From an uncultured Pseudomonadota bacterium (GTDB lineage: Bacteria > Pseudomonadota > Gammaproteobacteria > Burkholderiales > Rhodocyclaceae): a stretch of DNA of 64,000 bases. The translations under genes and the position numbers were made by a program. Location: contig CAJBDJ010000049.1 in assembly GCA_903951825.1 (NCBI GenBank), positions 1 through 64,000 on the forward strand, written 5' to 3'. Below are positions 50,012 through 58,475 of the stretch, in pieces. Each line of letters opens with the position of its first letter. Positions within the stretch are counted from its first letter, which is position 1. The notes beneath the pieces are model-generated. The model did not search any database and was not told where the DNA came from. It was given only the letters and a program-made list of their open reading frames with translations.

Positions 50012-50042
50012 AAAATAAAAAGCCCCGTGGATAGGGGCTTTG
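50012..50042 (-). terminator. Intrinsic terminator of tRNA-Leu
   Basis: On the minus strand AGCCCC/GGGGCT (50034-50039 with 50021-50026; loop TATCCAC) is followed by a T-rich run (A-rich 50010-50020 on the plus strand). It lies about 33 bp downstream of the tRNA 3' end. Confidence 0.75.
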
Positions 50043-50074
50043 CGAACTTTATTGAACCTCTTTGAATGTCTTAA

Positions 50075-50159
50075 TGGTGCCCAGGAAGGGACTCGAACCC
50101 CCACACCTTGCGGCGGCAGGACCTAAACCTGCTGCGTCTACCAATTTCGCCACCTGGGC
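50075..50159 (-). tRNA. tRNA-Leu(TAG)
   Basis: The minus-strand sequence begins GCCCAGGTGGCG, has anticodon loop GTTTAGGT with TAG, a class II variable arm (CGCCGCAAGGTG) and T-loop GGTTCGAGTCC. The acceptor pairs GCCCAGG with CCTGGGC, then A and an encoded CCA (50075-50077). Length is 85 nt. Confidence 0.96.
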
Positions 50160-50398
50160 ACTACGGGTTGCCATAGTACCAAAAAATGCAACTTATGCCC
50201 GCAATCGGCTTTGTCCAACAGGGTGTACGGCTGGATTGTCGAGGTGATCTATCCAAAATTACCTCGGCATTTCTGCATTTGCTGGCGCAGAGTTATTGAA
50301 CGGAGGAGCGTCAGTTTGGTTTTGTTGCGCCGCACAACGGTGGCCGGGCGTCAGCTTGCTTCGTGATAAACTCTTATTTTCTCAAGCGTTTTATTGAT

Positions 50399-51238
50399 GT
50401 GACTCCCGCTAATTTCGATTTTCACTGCCACTCGACTGTTTCTGACGGCTTGTTGCCACCGCACGCAGTGGCGGAGCGGGCGGCTGCTAATGGTGTTGAT
50501 TTGTGGTCGCTGACGGATCACGATGATCTCGGCGGGCAGGGAGCCGCCAGAGAGGCTGCGGAAGCGCTGGGTATGCGATTTGTCAGTGGTGTCGAGATTT
50601 CGATCGAATGGAAAGATAGGCCGATACATATCGTCGGGCTGGGTGTGGAGGTGGTGCATCCGGCTTTGTGCGGCGGCCTCGATGCTTTGCGCTCGGGACG
50701 CCTCGAACGCGCCCGGCGGATGGGCGAGGCGCTGGCAGCGATTGGCATCCCCGGAGTTTTTGACGGTGCGATGCGCTACGTTACCAACCCAAGCCTGATT
50801 TCGCGCGCACATTTCGGTCGTTACATGGTTTCCATCGGCATTGCCCGCGATTTGCCGAGTCTTTTTTTGCATTATCTGACGCCGGGAAAACCAGGCTATG
50901 TTGATCATCGTTGGGCGACGCTTGAGGAGGCGGTAGGCTGGATTTCTGCCGCCGGGGGGGTAGCGGTAGTCGCCCACCCCGGGCGCTACAAAATGTCAGG
51001 TGCCGGGATGCGGCGGTTTCTTGATGATTTCAGGGATGTCGGGGGGCAGGGCATTGAAGTGACCTGCGGCAGTCATTCGCCGGATCATGTCATGCATTTC
51101 GCCCGCTTGGCGCGGCATTACGCTTTTCATGCTTCGCGCGGATCGGATTTTCACGGGCCGCAGGAGAGTTACGTCGATCTGGGTCGGTTGCCGGCGCTGC
51201 CCGAAGACCTCAAGCCGGTGTGGCGTTTGGTCATTTGA
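50399..51238 (+). CDS. PHP-domain nucleoside bisphosphate phosphatase / RNase AM-like
   Basis: The protein (279 residues from GTG at 50399) has the metal-binding PHP motifs FDFHCHSTVSDG near the N-terminus, LTDHDDLGG, VSGVEIS, VAHPGRY and GSDFHGP. Related E. coli YciV (RNase AM) trims RNA ends and cleaves 3',5'-nucleoside bisphosphates. A second GTG 36 bp upstream (50363) is in frame; I chose the later one because motif 1 then lies near the start as in the family, though no ribosome binding site decides it. yciO follows by 4 bp. Confidence 0.88.
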   Translation: MTPANFDFHCHSTVSDGLLPPHAVAERAAANGVDLWSLTDHDDLGGQGAAREAAEALGMRFVSGVEISIEWKDRPIHIVGLGVEVVHPALCGGLDALRSGRLERARRMGEALAAIGIPGVFDGAMRYVTNPSLISRAHFGRYMVSIGIARDLPSLFLHYLTPGKPGYVDHRWATLEEAVGWISAAGGVAVVAHPGRYKMSGAGMRRFLDDFRDVGGQGIEVTCGSHSPDHVMHFARLARHYAFHASRGSDFHGPQESYVDLGRLPALPEDLKPVWRLVI

Positions 51239-51242
51239 GCTG

Positions 51243-51869
51243 ATGGCCCGCGTCGTTAACATCCACCCCGAAACCCCTCAGCCGCGACTGCTGGTTCAGG
51301 CTGCCGAGTTTATTCGTCATGGCGCCATCGTTGCGCTGCCAACTGATTCCTGTTATGCCCTGGGGTGTCATTTGGGCGATAAGGAGGCGCTGGATCGAAT
51401 CCGGCTGATTCGTCAAATGGATGATCGTCATCATCTGACGCTGATGGTGCGCGACCTCTCGGAAATTGCCCATTTTGCTCGTGTCGACAACGCCCAGTAC
51501 CGCTTGCTCAAGGCAACAACGCCGGGCAGCTACACTTTTATTCTTGAAGGAACCAAGGAATTGCCGCGCCGTGTGCTGCATCCCAAACGCAAAACCATTG
51601 GCTTGCGCGTTCCCGATCATCCGGTGGCGCTGGCCTTGCTCGAAGCTTTGAACGAGCCTTTGTTGACGACCACGCTGCAATTGCCCGGTGACGATGAGCC
51701 GCTGACTGAGGGCTGGGAAATTCAGGATCGCCTTGAAGATCAGCTCGAATTGATTCTCGATGCGGGTCATTGCGGCACCGAGCCAACGACCGTCATTGAT
51801 CTGACCGGCGCCATGCCGGAACTGGTGCGTGCCGGGCGCGGGCTGCTGGCGCCCTTCGGGCTGGGGTGA
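51243..51869 (+). CDS. yciO: YciO-type Sua5/YrdC-domain protein
   Basis: The 208-residue protein carries a YrdC-like fold with PTDSCYALGC, LRVPDHPVALALLEALNEPL, and TVIDLTGAMPELVRAGRG. It resembles YciO more than the tRNA t6A enzyme TsaC; whether it makes threonylcarbamoyl-AMP is uncertain. It starts 4 bp after the PHP gene stop. The following M50 peptidase gene starts at its stop. Confidence 0.85.
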   Translation: MARVVNIHPETPQPRLLVQAAEFIRHGAIVALPTDSCYALGCHLGDKEALDRIRLIRQMDDRHHLTLMVRDLSEIAHFARVDNAQYRLLKATTPGSYTFILEGTKELPRRVLHPKRKTIGLRVPDHPVALALLEALNEPLLTTTLQLPGDDEPLTEGWEIQDRLEDQLELILDAGHCGTEPTTVIDLTGAMPELVRAGRGLLAPFGLG

Positions 51870-51875
51870 GTGACG

Positions 51876-52529
51876 ATGTTTGAGAGCCTGATCCAGACGA
51901 TTGCCGTGGCCGCTCTGCCGGTGATTTTCGCGATTACCTTGCACGAGGCGGCACACGGCTATGCCGCCTTGCACTTTGGCGACCCAACCGCCTGGCAGCA
52001 AGGGCGAATCAGTCTTAACCCGCTGCGCCACATTGATTTTTTGGGCACCATCGTGATTCCGGCGGCGATTCTCATTTTCTCTGCCGGCACCTTTCTGTTT
52101 GGTTATGCCAAGCCGGTGCCGGTTGATTTCAGTCGTCTGCGTCACCCGAAAAGCGACATGCTCTGGGTCGCGGCCGCCGGGCCTGCTGCCAACCTGCTGA
52201 TGGCATTTTTCTGGGCGTTGATGCTCAAGCTGGCGTGGCTGATGCCCAGTCATGTCTTCACTTTGCCGCTTTCTGAAATGAGCAAAATCGGTATCGTCAT
52301 CAATTGTGTCTTGATGGTGCTCAACCTTCTGCCGCTGCCACCGCTCGACGGCGGTCGGATTGCCGTCAGCCTCCTGCCGCATCGCCTGTCGTGGAGGTTT
52401 GCCCAGCTGGAGCGCTGGGGCTTTCCGATTTTGCTCGTGCTTTTATTCACCGGGATTCTCGGCGAGATCATGAATCCGCTGGTGAAATTTGCGGCGCGTG
52501 CCATTGAATCCATTTTTGGACTGTATTGA
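51876..52529 (+). CDS. Site-2 protease-like M50 metallopeptidase
   Basis: The 217-residue membrane protein has the zinc motif HEAAH (H23, E24, H27) in a first membrane helix and LPPLDGGRIAVSL late in the protein, with the aspartate completing the site. There are about five or six membrane segments and no PDZ domain, so it belongs to the short FwdE-like/YwhC-type group rather than RseP. The ATG at 51876 has GGGGTGAG upstream; a GTG at 51870 is also possible. Confidence 0.85.
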   Translation: MFESLIQTIAVAALPVIFAITLHEAAHGYAALHFGDPTAWQQGRISLNPLRHIDFLGTIVIPAAILIFSAGTFLFGYAKPVPVDFSRLRHPKSDMLWVAAAGPAANLLMAFFWALMLKLAWLMPSHVFTLPLSEMSKIGIVINCVLMVLNLLPLPPLDGGRIAVSLLPHRLSWRFAQLERWGFPILLVLLFTGILGEIMNPLVKFAARAIESIFGLY

Positions 52530-52535
52530 TCGACT

Positions 52536-53738
52536 ATGTACGCTGAACGTGTTCTTTCCGGTATGCGCCCCACCGGCGCCCTTCACCTCGGTCATTACCA
52601 CGGAGTGCTCAAAAACTGGGTCAAACTCCAGCATGAATACCCGTGCCTGTTCTTTGTCGCCGACTGGCATGCGCTGACTACCCATTACGACAGCCCGCAG
52701 GGTATCGAGCAGGCAACCTGGGACATGGTGATCGACTGGCTGGCGGCTGGTGTCGATCCTAATCAGGCAACTTTGTTCATTCAGTCACGGGTGCCCGAAC
52801 ATGCCGAACTGCATTTGCTGATGTCGATGATGACGCCGCTTGGCTGGCTGGAACGCGTGCCGACCTACAAGGATCAGCAGGAAAAGCTCGCCGGCAAGGA
52901 TCTGACGACTTACGGCTTTCTGGGTTACCCCTTGTTGATGAGCGCCGATATCCTGATCTACCGCGCCGACAAGGTGCCGGTTGGTGAAGACCAGATTCCG
53001 CATGTCGAATTCACCCGCGAGCTGGCACGCCGTTTCAACCATATGTACGGCCGCGAGCCGGGTTTCGAGGACAAGGCACGCGAGGCGGTCAAGCGTCTTG
53101 GCAGCAAGAAGGCGCGTTTGTACGACGAGTTGCGGGTTCGCTTTCAGCAGGAAGGCGACAAGGAAGCCATCGAGCAGGCACATGCCATGCTCAACGAAAT
53201 TCAACATCTTTCGGCGGTTGACCGTGAGCGACTGTTTGGTTTTCTCGAAGGCACCGGCAAGATGATTCTCGTTGAACCTGGCTATTTGCTGACTGAAGAA
53301 TCGAAAATGCCCGGTCTGGACGGACACAAGATGTCCAAGTCCTACAACAACACAATTACCCTGCGCGAAGCAGAAGCGACGGTGGCCAAGAAAATCAGGA
53401 GCATGCCGACCGATCCGGCGCGTGCGCGTCGTCACGATCCGGGCGAGCCAAACAAATGCCCGGTTTGGCAGTTGCATCAGGTTTACTCCGGCGATGCCTG
53501 CAAGGAATGGGTACAGCAGGGTTGCCGCAGCGCCGGCATTGGCTGTATCGACTGCAAGCAGCCGGTAATCGACGGTATCCTGCGCGAGCAGGCGCCGATG
53601 CGTGAACGGGCGCAGGTTTATCTCGACGATCCCGCTCTGGTCAAGAACATCATCGCCGATGGTTGTGAAAAAGCTCGCGAATATGCTCGCGAAACCATGC
53701 GCGATGTGCGCGAAGCGATGGGTCTGGGCTACCGCTGA
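52536..53738 (+). CDS. trpS: Tryptophanyl-tRNA synthetase
   Basis: TrpS (400 residues) has the class I HIGH motif as PTGALHLGHY and the KMSKS loop as GHKMSKSYNN. It is longer than E. coli TrpS (334): an extra segment of about 60 residues (roughly 178-245) precedes the KMSKS part, as seen in other Betaproteobacteria. It lies 6 bp downstream of the M50 gene and overlaps the next gene (TGATG). Confidence 0.95.
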   Translation: MYAERVLSGMRPTGALHLGHYHGVLKNWVKLQHEYPCLFFVADWHALTTHYDSPQGIEQATWDMVIDWLAAGVDPNQATLFIQSRVPEHAELHLLMSMMTPLGWLERVPTYKDQQEKLAGKDLTTYGFLGYPLLMSADILIYRADKVPVGEDQIPHVEFTRELARRFNHMYGREPGFEDKAREAVKRLGSKKARLYDELRVRFQQEGDKEAIEQAHAMLNEIQHLSAVDRERLFGFLEGTGKMILVEPGYLLTEESKMPGLDGHKMSKSYNNTITLREAEATVAKKIRSMPTDPARARRHDPGEPNKCPVWQLHQVYSGDACKEWVQQGCRSAGIGCIDCKQPVIDGILREQAPMRERAQVYLDDPALVKNIIADGCEKAREYARETMRDVREAMGLGYR

Positions 53739-54028
53739 TGTTCGGCATGGACTGGGAATCCCTGATCTGGATCGGCATCGGTTTTGGCGGTCAGGCGTTG
53801 TTCATGATGCGTTTTGTCGTCCAGTGGTGGTCGAGCGAGAAGGCCAAACAGGTGGTCGTACCGGTTGCCTTCTGGTACTTCAGCATCCTCGGCGGTGTCG
53901 TGTTGACGATTTATGCCATTCATCGCAACGATCCGGTATTCATTTTCGGGCAGGGACTCGGGCTGATCATTTATTTTCGCAACCTGCATTTGCACTACAA
54001 GAGCAAAGGCCGCGCGGCGGCGTTGTGA
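53738..54028 (+). CDS. LpxB N-terminal-domain-like membrane protein
   Basis: The 96-residue protein has three hydrophobic segments and the family sequence GGQALFMMRFVVQWWSSE and FGQGLGLIIYFRNLHL. Such proteins are related to the N-terminal membrane part of lipid A disaccharide synthase; activity is not known. It starts within the trpS stop and ends within the scpA start (TGATG at 54026-54030). Confidence 0.82.
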   Translation: MFGMDWESLIWIGIGFGGQALFMMRFVVQWWSSEKAKQVVVPVAFWYFSILGGVVLTIYAIHRNDPVFIFGQGLGLIIYFRNLHLHYKSKGRAAAL

Positions 54029-54867
54029 TGGATCAGACTCTTGTGCTGCCAGAGGCAGAATGTTTTATCCCGGTGGCGCGGATTTACGGGGCGGCAATGG
54101 AGCATCTGCCGCAGGATCTTTATATTCCACCCGACGCCCTCGAGATCATGCTTGACGCTTTCGAAGGCCCGCTTGACCTGCTGCTTTACCTGATCCGCAA
54201 GGCCAACGTCGATATTCTCGATATCCCGATGGCGCCGCTGACCCGCCAGTATCTCGATTACATCGACAGTATGCAGGCAAGCAATCTCGAATTGGCAGCC
54301 GAGTATCTGGTGATGGCGGCGATGTTGATTGAAATCAAGTCGCGCATGTTGCTGCCGCGCAGCAAGGTCGGAACCGGCGACGAGGCTGAAGATCCACGCG
54401 CCGAGCTGGTGCGGCGCCTGATGGAATACGAGCAGATGAAAGTTGCCGCTCAAAAGTTGAACGAGTTGCCGCAAGCCGAGCGCGAGTTTTACTGGGTTGA
54501 GACACTGCTTGAGAAATCGCTCCAGGTGCGCCACCCCGAGGTTTCGATCGCTGATTTGAAAGACGCCTGGGATGCCATTTTTCGCCAGGCGAGGTTGAAC
54601 GAGCATCACAAAATCGGTCGCGAGGAGTTGTCGGTGCGCGAACATATGGGCATCATCCTGCGCCTCCTGCGGGAGCGCGGCGGTTTTGTCCAGTTTGAAA
54701 CAATTTTCGATCCGCACATGGGGGCGCCCAGCCTCGTTGTACATTTTCTGGCGATGCTCGAGCTGGCTCGTGAAAAGCTGGTCGAATTTACCCAAACCGA
54801 GGCTTTTCAGCCGATCTATGTGAGAGTCCATCAAAGTGGAAGCGAGCCGAGCCAAGAAAGTGCTTGA
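54028..54867 (+). CDS. scpA: Segregation and condensation protein A
   Basis: ScpA (279 residues) is the kleisin of the SMC-ScpAB complex. It shows the N-terminal [29 protein letters not shown] region (cited in parts), [21 protein letters not shown] and a winged-helix C-terminus. The ATG at 54028 overlaps the previous stop. scpB follows with a 32-bp overlap. Confidence 0.93.
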   Translation: MDQTLVLPEAECFIPVARIYGAAMEHLPQDLYIPPDALEIMLDAFEGPLDLLLYLIRKANVDILDIPMAPLTRQYLDYIDSMQASNLELAAEYLVMAAMLIEIKSRMLLPRSKVGTGDEAEDPRAELVRRLMEYEQMKVAAQKLNELPQAEREFYWVETLLEKSLQVRHPEVSIADLKDAWDAIFRQARLNEHHKIGREELSVREHMGIILRLLRERGGFVQFETIFDPHMGAPSLVVHFLAMLELAREKLVEFTQTEAFQPIYVRVHQSGSEPSQESA

Positions 54868-55378
54868 AGCGGCCTTGCTCGCAGCCCGCGAGCCAATGAC
54901 ACCGCTGGCCCTGAGCAAAATGTTCGACCCGGTCTTGTCGACCGATATCCTGCGCAAACTGCTCGATGAGTTGCGCCAGGAGTCGAGCGAGCGGCCGGTG
55001 GAGTTATTACAACTGGCCTCCGGCTGGCGCTTTCGGACACGCGCGGAGTATTTGCCCTATCTTGAGCGACTCAACCCGGAAAAGCCGCCGAAATATTCGC
55101 GGGCGACGCTTGAAACGCTTGCCATCATTGCCTACCGCCAACCGGTCACGCGCGGCGATATCGAGCAAATTCGCGGCGTTGCCGTCAATACCAATGTGGT
55201 CAAAACACTTGAAGAGCGAGGCTGGATAGATGTTGTCGGGCATCGCGAAACCCCCGGTCGGCCAGCACTTTTTGCCACGACCAAACAATTTCTTGATGAT
55301 CTGGGCATGCGTAGCGTCAGCGAACTGCCGCCTCTCGAACAAATCACTCAGACACTGGAGCTGAACCATGAAAACTAA
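54836..55378 (+). CDS. scpB: Segregation and condensation protein B
   Basis: ScpB (180 residues, GTG start) has two winged-helix domains: [21 protein letters not shown] in the first and [24 protein letters not shown], then [22 protein letters not shown] in the second, all family hallmarks. It partners ScpA in chromosome condensation. Its end overlaps the rluB start by 11 bp. Confidence 0.93.
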   Translation: MEASRAKKVLEAALLAAREPMTPLALSKMFDPVLSTDILRKLLDELRQESSERPVELLQLASGWRFRTRAEYLPYLERLNPEKPPKYSRATLETLAIIAYRQPVTRGDIEQIRGVAVNTNVVKTLEERGWIDVVGHRETPGRPALFATTKQFLDDLGMRSVSELPPLEQITQTLELNHEN

Positions 55379-56399
55379 ACGTACCCCGCTTCGTCAGTCA
55401 CCGCGATCGCTCGCCCCCGGGCTTGCGAAAAATCGTCCGCAAGACGCTGCCGAGCGCAGCACTGTGCCAGTCCGTGGCCGCGTTGCCCGACAAGAAGGTG
55501 CCGACGTCGCCAGCGATGCGCCTTCCGCCGCCGTAACCGCCACAAGGTCGCGCCGCGTGCCCAAGCCGCAAACGGGGCGTGCCAATCGCGGCAGCATCGG
55601 GCGCAATGGCAAGCCGATTCTTGAGGCTAAACCGGAGCGCCTGCAAAAAGTGCTGGCTCAGGCTGGCGTCGGATCGCGCCGCGAAATGGAAGAATGGATT
55701 GCCGCCGGCCGCATTACGATCAATGGCATTGTCGCCACCCTCGGTCAGTCGGTGGTTCCCAGCGACAAGGTCAAGATTGGTGGCCGCCTGATCAATACCC
55801 GCTTTGTCAGCACCCGGACGCCGCGCGTCCTGATGTATCACAAACCGGAAGGAGAGATCGTTTCGCGCGACGACCCCGATGGCCGACCTTCTGTGTTTTC
55901 CGCCTTGCCCCGCGTGCGCGGCGGGCGCTGGATCAATGTCGGGCGCCTCGACTTCAATACCTCGGGTTTGTTGTTATTTACGACCTCCGGGGAATTGGCC
56001 AACAAGTTGATGCATCCCAGTTCCGAACTGGTGCGCGAATACGCCGTTCGGGTACTCGGTGAGGTGACGCTGGAGGCTCAGCAACAACTGACCAAAGGCA
56101 TCGAGCTTGAGGACGGCATTGCCAGTTTCTCGCGCTTTGAAGATGGTGGTGGCGAGGGTGCCAACCACTGGTATCGCGTCGCGCTGTTCGAAGGCCGAAA
56201 TCGCGAGGTGCGGCGCATGTTCGAGGCAGTGGGCTGCACCGTCAGCCGTCTGATTCGGGTTCGCTACGGCCCGCTTGGCTTGCCGCCGCAACTCAAGCGT
56301 GGCATGACAAAAGAGCTGGCAGAAGAAGAAGTCAAGCTGTTTGTCCGTGAGCTGGAAAAGTCGATCAAAGCCGCCAAGGCAACTGACGAGAGCTTATAA
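55368..56399 (+). CDS. rluB: Ribosomal large subunit pseudouridine synthase B
   Basis: RluB (343 residues) modifies 23S rRNA near U2605. An S4 domain (about 85-150, [22 protein letters not shown]) precedes the catalytic domain with [14 protein letters not shown], where the aspartate is catalytic, and the [15 protein letters not shown] motif. The first 80 or so residues are basic, rich in Arg, Pro and Thr and probably disordered; this extension is longer than in E. coli. Confidence 0.93.
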   Translation: MKTKRTPLRQSPRSLAPGLAKNRPQDAAERSTVPVRGRVARQEGADVASDAPSAAVTATRSRRVPKPQTGRANRGSIGRNGKPILEAKPERLQKVLAQAGVGSRREMEEWIAAGRITINGIVATLGQSVVPSDKVKIGGRLINTRFVSTRTPRVLMYHKPEGEIVSRDDPDGRPSVFSALPRVRGGRWINVGRLDFNTSGLLLFTTSGELANKLMHPSSELVREYAVRVLGEVTLEAQQQLTKGIELEDGIASFSRFEDGGGEGANHWYRVALFEGRNREVRRMFEAVGCTVSRLIRVRYGPLGLPPQLKRGMTKELAEEEVKLFVRELEKSIKAAKATDESL

Positions 56400-56493
56400 A
56401 GACGGCCAGATTCATTTACGGGAGGCAATAAATCCGTTATGATTCACGGGTTTGTTCCTCTCGTCGATTTTGGCGGGGCATTTTTTATCGAGG

Positions 56494-56515
56494 TGGGCGT
56501 TTCGCCCATTTTTTA
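56494..56515 (+). terminator. Terminator-like hairpin in the rimP leader
   Basis: TGGGCG/CGCCCA (56494-56499 with 56503-56508), loop TTT, is followed by a T-run to 56515. The hairpin lies 10 bp before the rimP ATG, so it either ends the rluB transcript or attenuates the rimP-nusA-infB operon. Confidence 0.65.
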
Positions 56516-56524
56516 TTTGTGGCT

Positions 56525-56965
56525 ATGGATTTAAACACGCTGCTTGAAACGACCGTTGTCGGTCTTGGTTATGAACTCGTCGATGTCGAGATGTCTCCGC
56601 GTGGCCGCACGATTCGTGTCTTTATTGACGATCGCAACAAAGCGAGCGGTGTCGATGTTGAGGACTGCGCCAGGGTTTCCAATCAATTGACGCGACTTTT
56701 CGAGGTCGAAAATATCGACTTTGATCGGCTCGAAATTTCCTCTCCGGGGCTCGATCGCGTGCTTAAGAAAGCGGCCGATTTTGAGCGCTTTGCCGGTCAG
56801 GATATTCAGATCAAGCTACGCATTCCGCACGCTGGTCGCCGCAACTTTCAGGGCAAGCTGCTCGGCATCAAGGATGGCAAGGTTGGTTTGCATCTCGACA
56901 AGGATGATGCGGAACTCGAATTTAATAATATCGAAAAGGCACGTCTGGTGCCGCGATTCGACTGA
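56525..56965 (+). CDS. rimP: Ribosome maturation factor RimP
   Basis: RimP (146 residues) assists 30S assembly. It contains GLGYELVDVEMSPRGRTIRVFID, VEDCARVSNQLTRLFEVE and LEISSPGLDRVLKKAADFERF (cited in parts). The ATG at 56525 gives the usual start; a GTG two codons earlier is also in frame. It heads the rimP-nusA-infB-rbfA-truB operon and ends 21 bp before nusA. Confidence 0.93.
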   Translation: MDLNTLLETTVVGLGYELVDVEMSPRGRTIRVFIDDRNKASGVDVEDCARVSNQLTRLFEVENIDFDRLEISSPGLDRVLKKAADFERFAGQDIQIKLRIPHAGRRNFQGKLLGIKDGKVGLHLDKDDAELEFNNIEKARLVPRFD

Positions 56966-56986
56966 AGGACTAGGAGGTTTTAGCTC

Positions 56987-58459
56987 ATGAGCCGTGAAAT
57001 TTTGCTGCTGGTCGATGCCTTGGCACGCGAAAAGAATGTCAGCAAGGACATTGTTTTCAGCGCCCTCGAACTGGCGCTCGCGTCGGCGACCAAAAAACGT
57101 ATTCATGAAGAGGCCGATGTTCGCGTCTCGATTGATCGTGCCACCGGAAGTTACGAGTCTTTTCGTCGTTGGCAGGTGGTGCCCGATAGTGAATACGTTA
57201 ACGAGTACATGGAAAAGCCCCTCTCTGAAGCGCAGAAGGACGATCCGGAAATCGAGTGTGGTGATACCCTCGAAGAGCCGCAGGAGGCTATCGATTTTGG
57301 TCGCATCGGTGCGCAGGCCGCCAAACAGGTTATTTTGCAAAAAATCCGCGACGCCGAGCGCGAGCAGATACTGACCGATTTCCTGGATCGCCGGGAAAGC
57401 GTGGTGTTTGGCACGATCAAGCGCATGGAGCGCGGTAATGCCATTGTCGAAGCCGGCAAGATTGAGGCACTGCTGCCGCGAGACCAGATGATTCCGAAAG
57501 AAAATCTGCGGGTGGGCGATCGCGTGCGTGCCTTCCTGTTACGTATCGATCGTAATGCGCGTGGTCCGCAGATCATTCTCTCGCGCACGGCGCCTGAGTT
57601 CATCATTCGCTTGTTCGATATTGAAGTCCCGGAAATCTCCGATGGTCTGATGGAATTGAAGGCCTGCGCCCGTGACCCCGGGTTGCGTGCGAAGATTGCT
57701 GTCAAGTCGAATGACCAGCGGATTGATCCGATTGGTACCTGCGTTGGTTTGCGCGGCTCTCGCGTTACTGCGGTGCGCAACGAAGTCGGCGGTGAAAACA
57801 TCGATATTGTCTTGTGGTCGTCGGATCCGGCGCAGTTTGTGATTGGGGCGCTGTCGCCGGCCGAAGTTTCGTCGATCATCGTCGACGAAGAGAAACACGC
57901 CATGGAAGTTGTTGTCGATGAAGATAATCTGGCGATTGCGATTGGTCGTAACGGACAGAACGTCCGCCTGGCTTCTGAATTAACCGGCTGGACAATTAAC
58001 CTGATGACCCAAGAGGAGTCGGCCAAAAAGTCCGACGCCGAGCATGGTCTGACCCGTCAAATTTTTGTTGAAAAACTCGATATCGACGAAGAGCTGGCTG
58101 ACTTGCTGATCGAAGAAGGCTTTTCGACATTGGAAGAAGTTGCCTATGTACCGCTCGCTGAAATGCTTGAAATTGATGGCCTCGACGAGGAGACCGTCAA
58201 TGAATTGCGTAATCGCGCCCGCAATGTATTGTTGACAGAAGCGATTGTCACCGAGGAGCAACTCGAATCGGTGGCTGACGATCTAATCAGCCTTGAGGGG
58301 ATGAGCAAGGAACTGGCGGCCAGTTTGGCCGGAAAAGGTGTCAGGAACCGTGAAGATCTCGCTGAATTGGCGGTAGATGAACTCATGGAAATGACCGGCA
58401 TTGATGACGCGCGTGCCAAGGAACTCATTCTCAAGGCACGTGCTCACTGGTTCGAGTGA
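56987..58459 (+). CDS. nusA: Transcription termination/antitermination protein NusA
   Basis: NusA (490 residues) has the N-terminal RNA-polymerase-binding domain, S1 and two KH domains (about 130-345; [14 protein letters not shown] and [18 protein letters not shown]) and the acidic C-terminal repeats ([15 protein letters not shown]) typical of Proteobacteria. AGGAGG precedes the start. Order rimP-nusA-infB is the classical arrangement. Confidence 0.96.
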   Translation: MSREILLLVDALAREKNVSKDIVFSALELALASATKKRIHEEADVRVSIDRATGSYESFRRWQVVPDSEYVNEYMEKPLSEAQKDDPEIECGDTLEEPQEAIDFGRIGAQAAKQVILQKIRDAEREQILTDFLDRRESVVFGTIKRMERGNAIVEAGKIEALLPRDQMIPKENLRVGDRVRAFLLRIDRNARGPQIILSRTAPEFIIRLFDIEVPEISDGLMELKACARDPGLRAKIAVKSNDQRIDPIGTCVGLRGSRVTAVRNEVGGENIDIVLWSSDPAQFVIGALSPAEVSSIIVDEEKHAMEVVVDEDNLAIAIGRNGQNVRLASELTGWTINLMTQEESAKKSDAEHGLTRQIFVEKLDIDEELADLLIEEGFSTLEEVAYVPLAEMLEIDGLDEETVNELRNRARNVLLTEAIVTEEQLESVADDLISLEGMSKELAASLAGKGVRNREDLAELAVDELMEMTGIDDARAKELILKARAHWFE

Positions 58460-58475
58460 GCGGGAGGTAGTAAAA

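Noticed and set aside
49847-50104. Minus-strand frame beginning GVRVPSWAP
   Set aside because: This is the well-known spurious translation through tRNA-Leu sequence.
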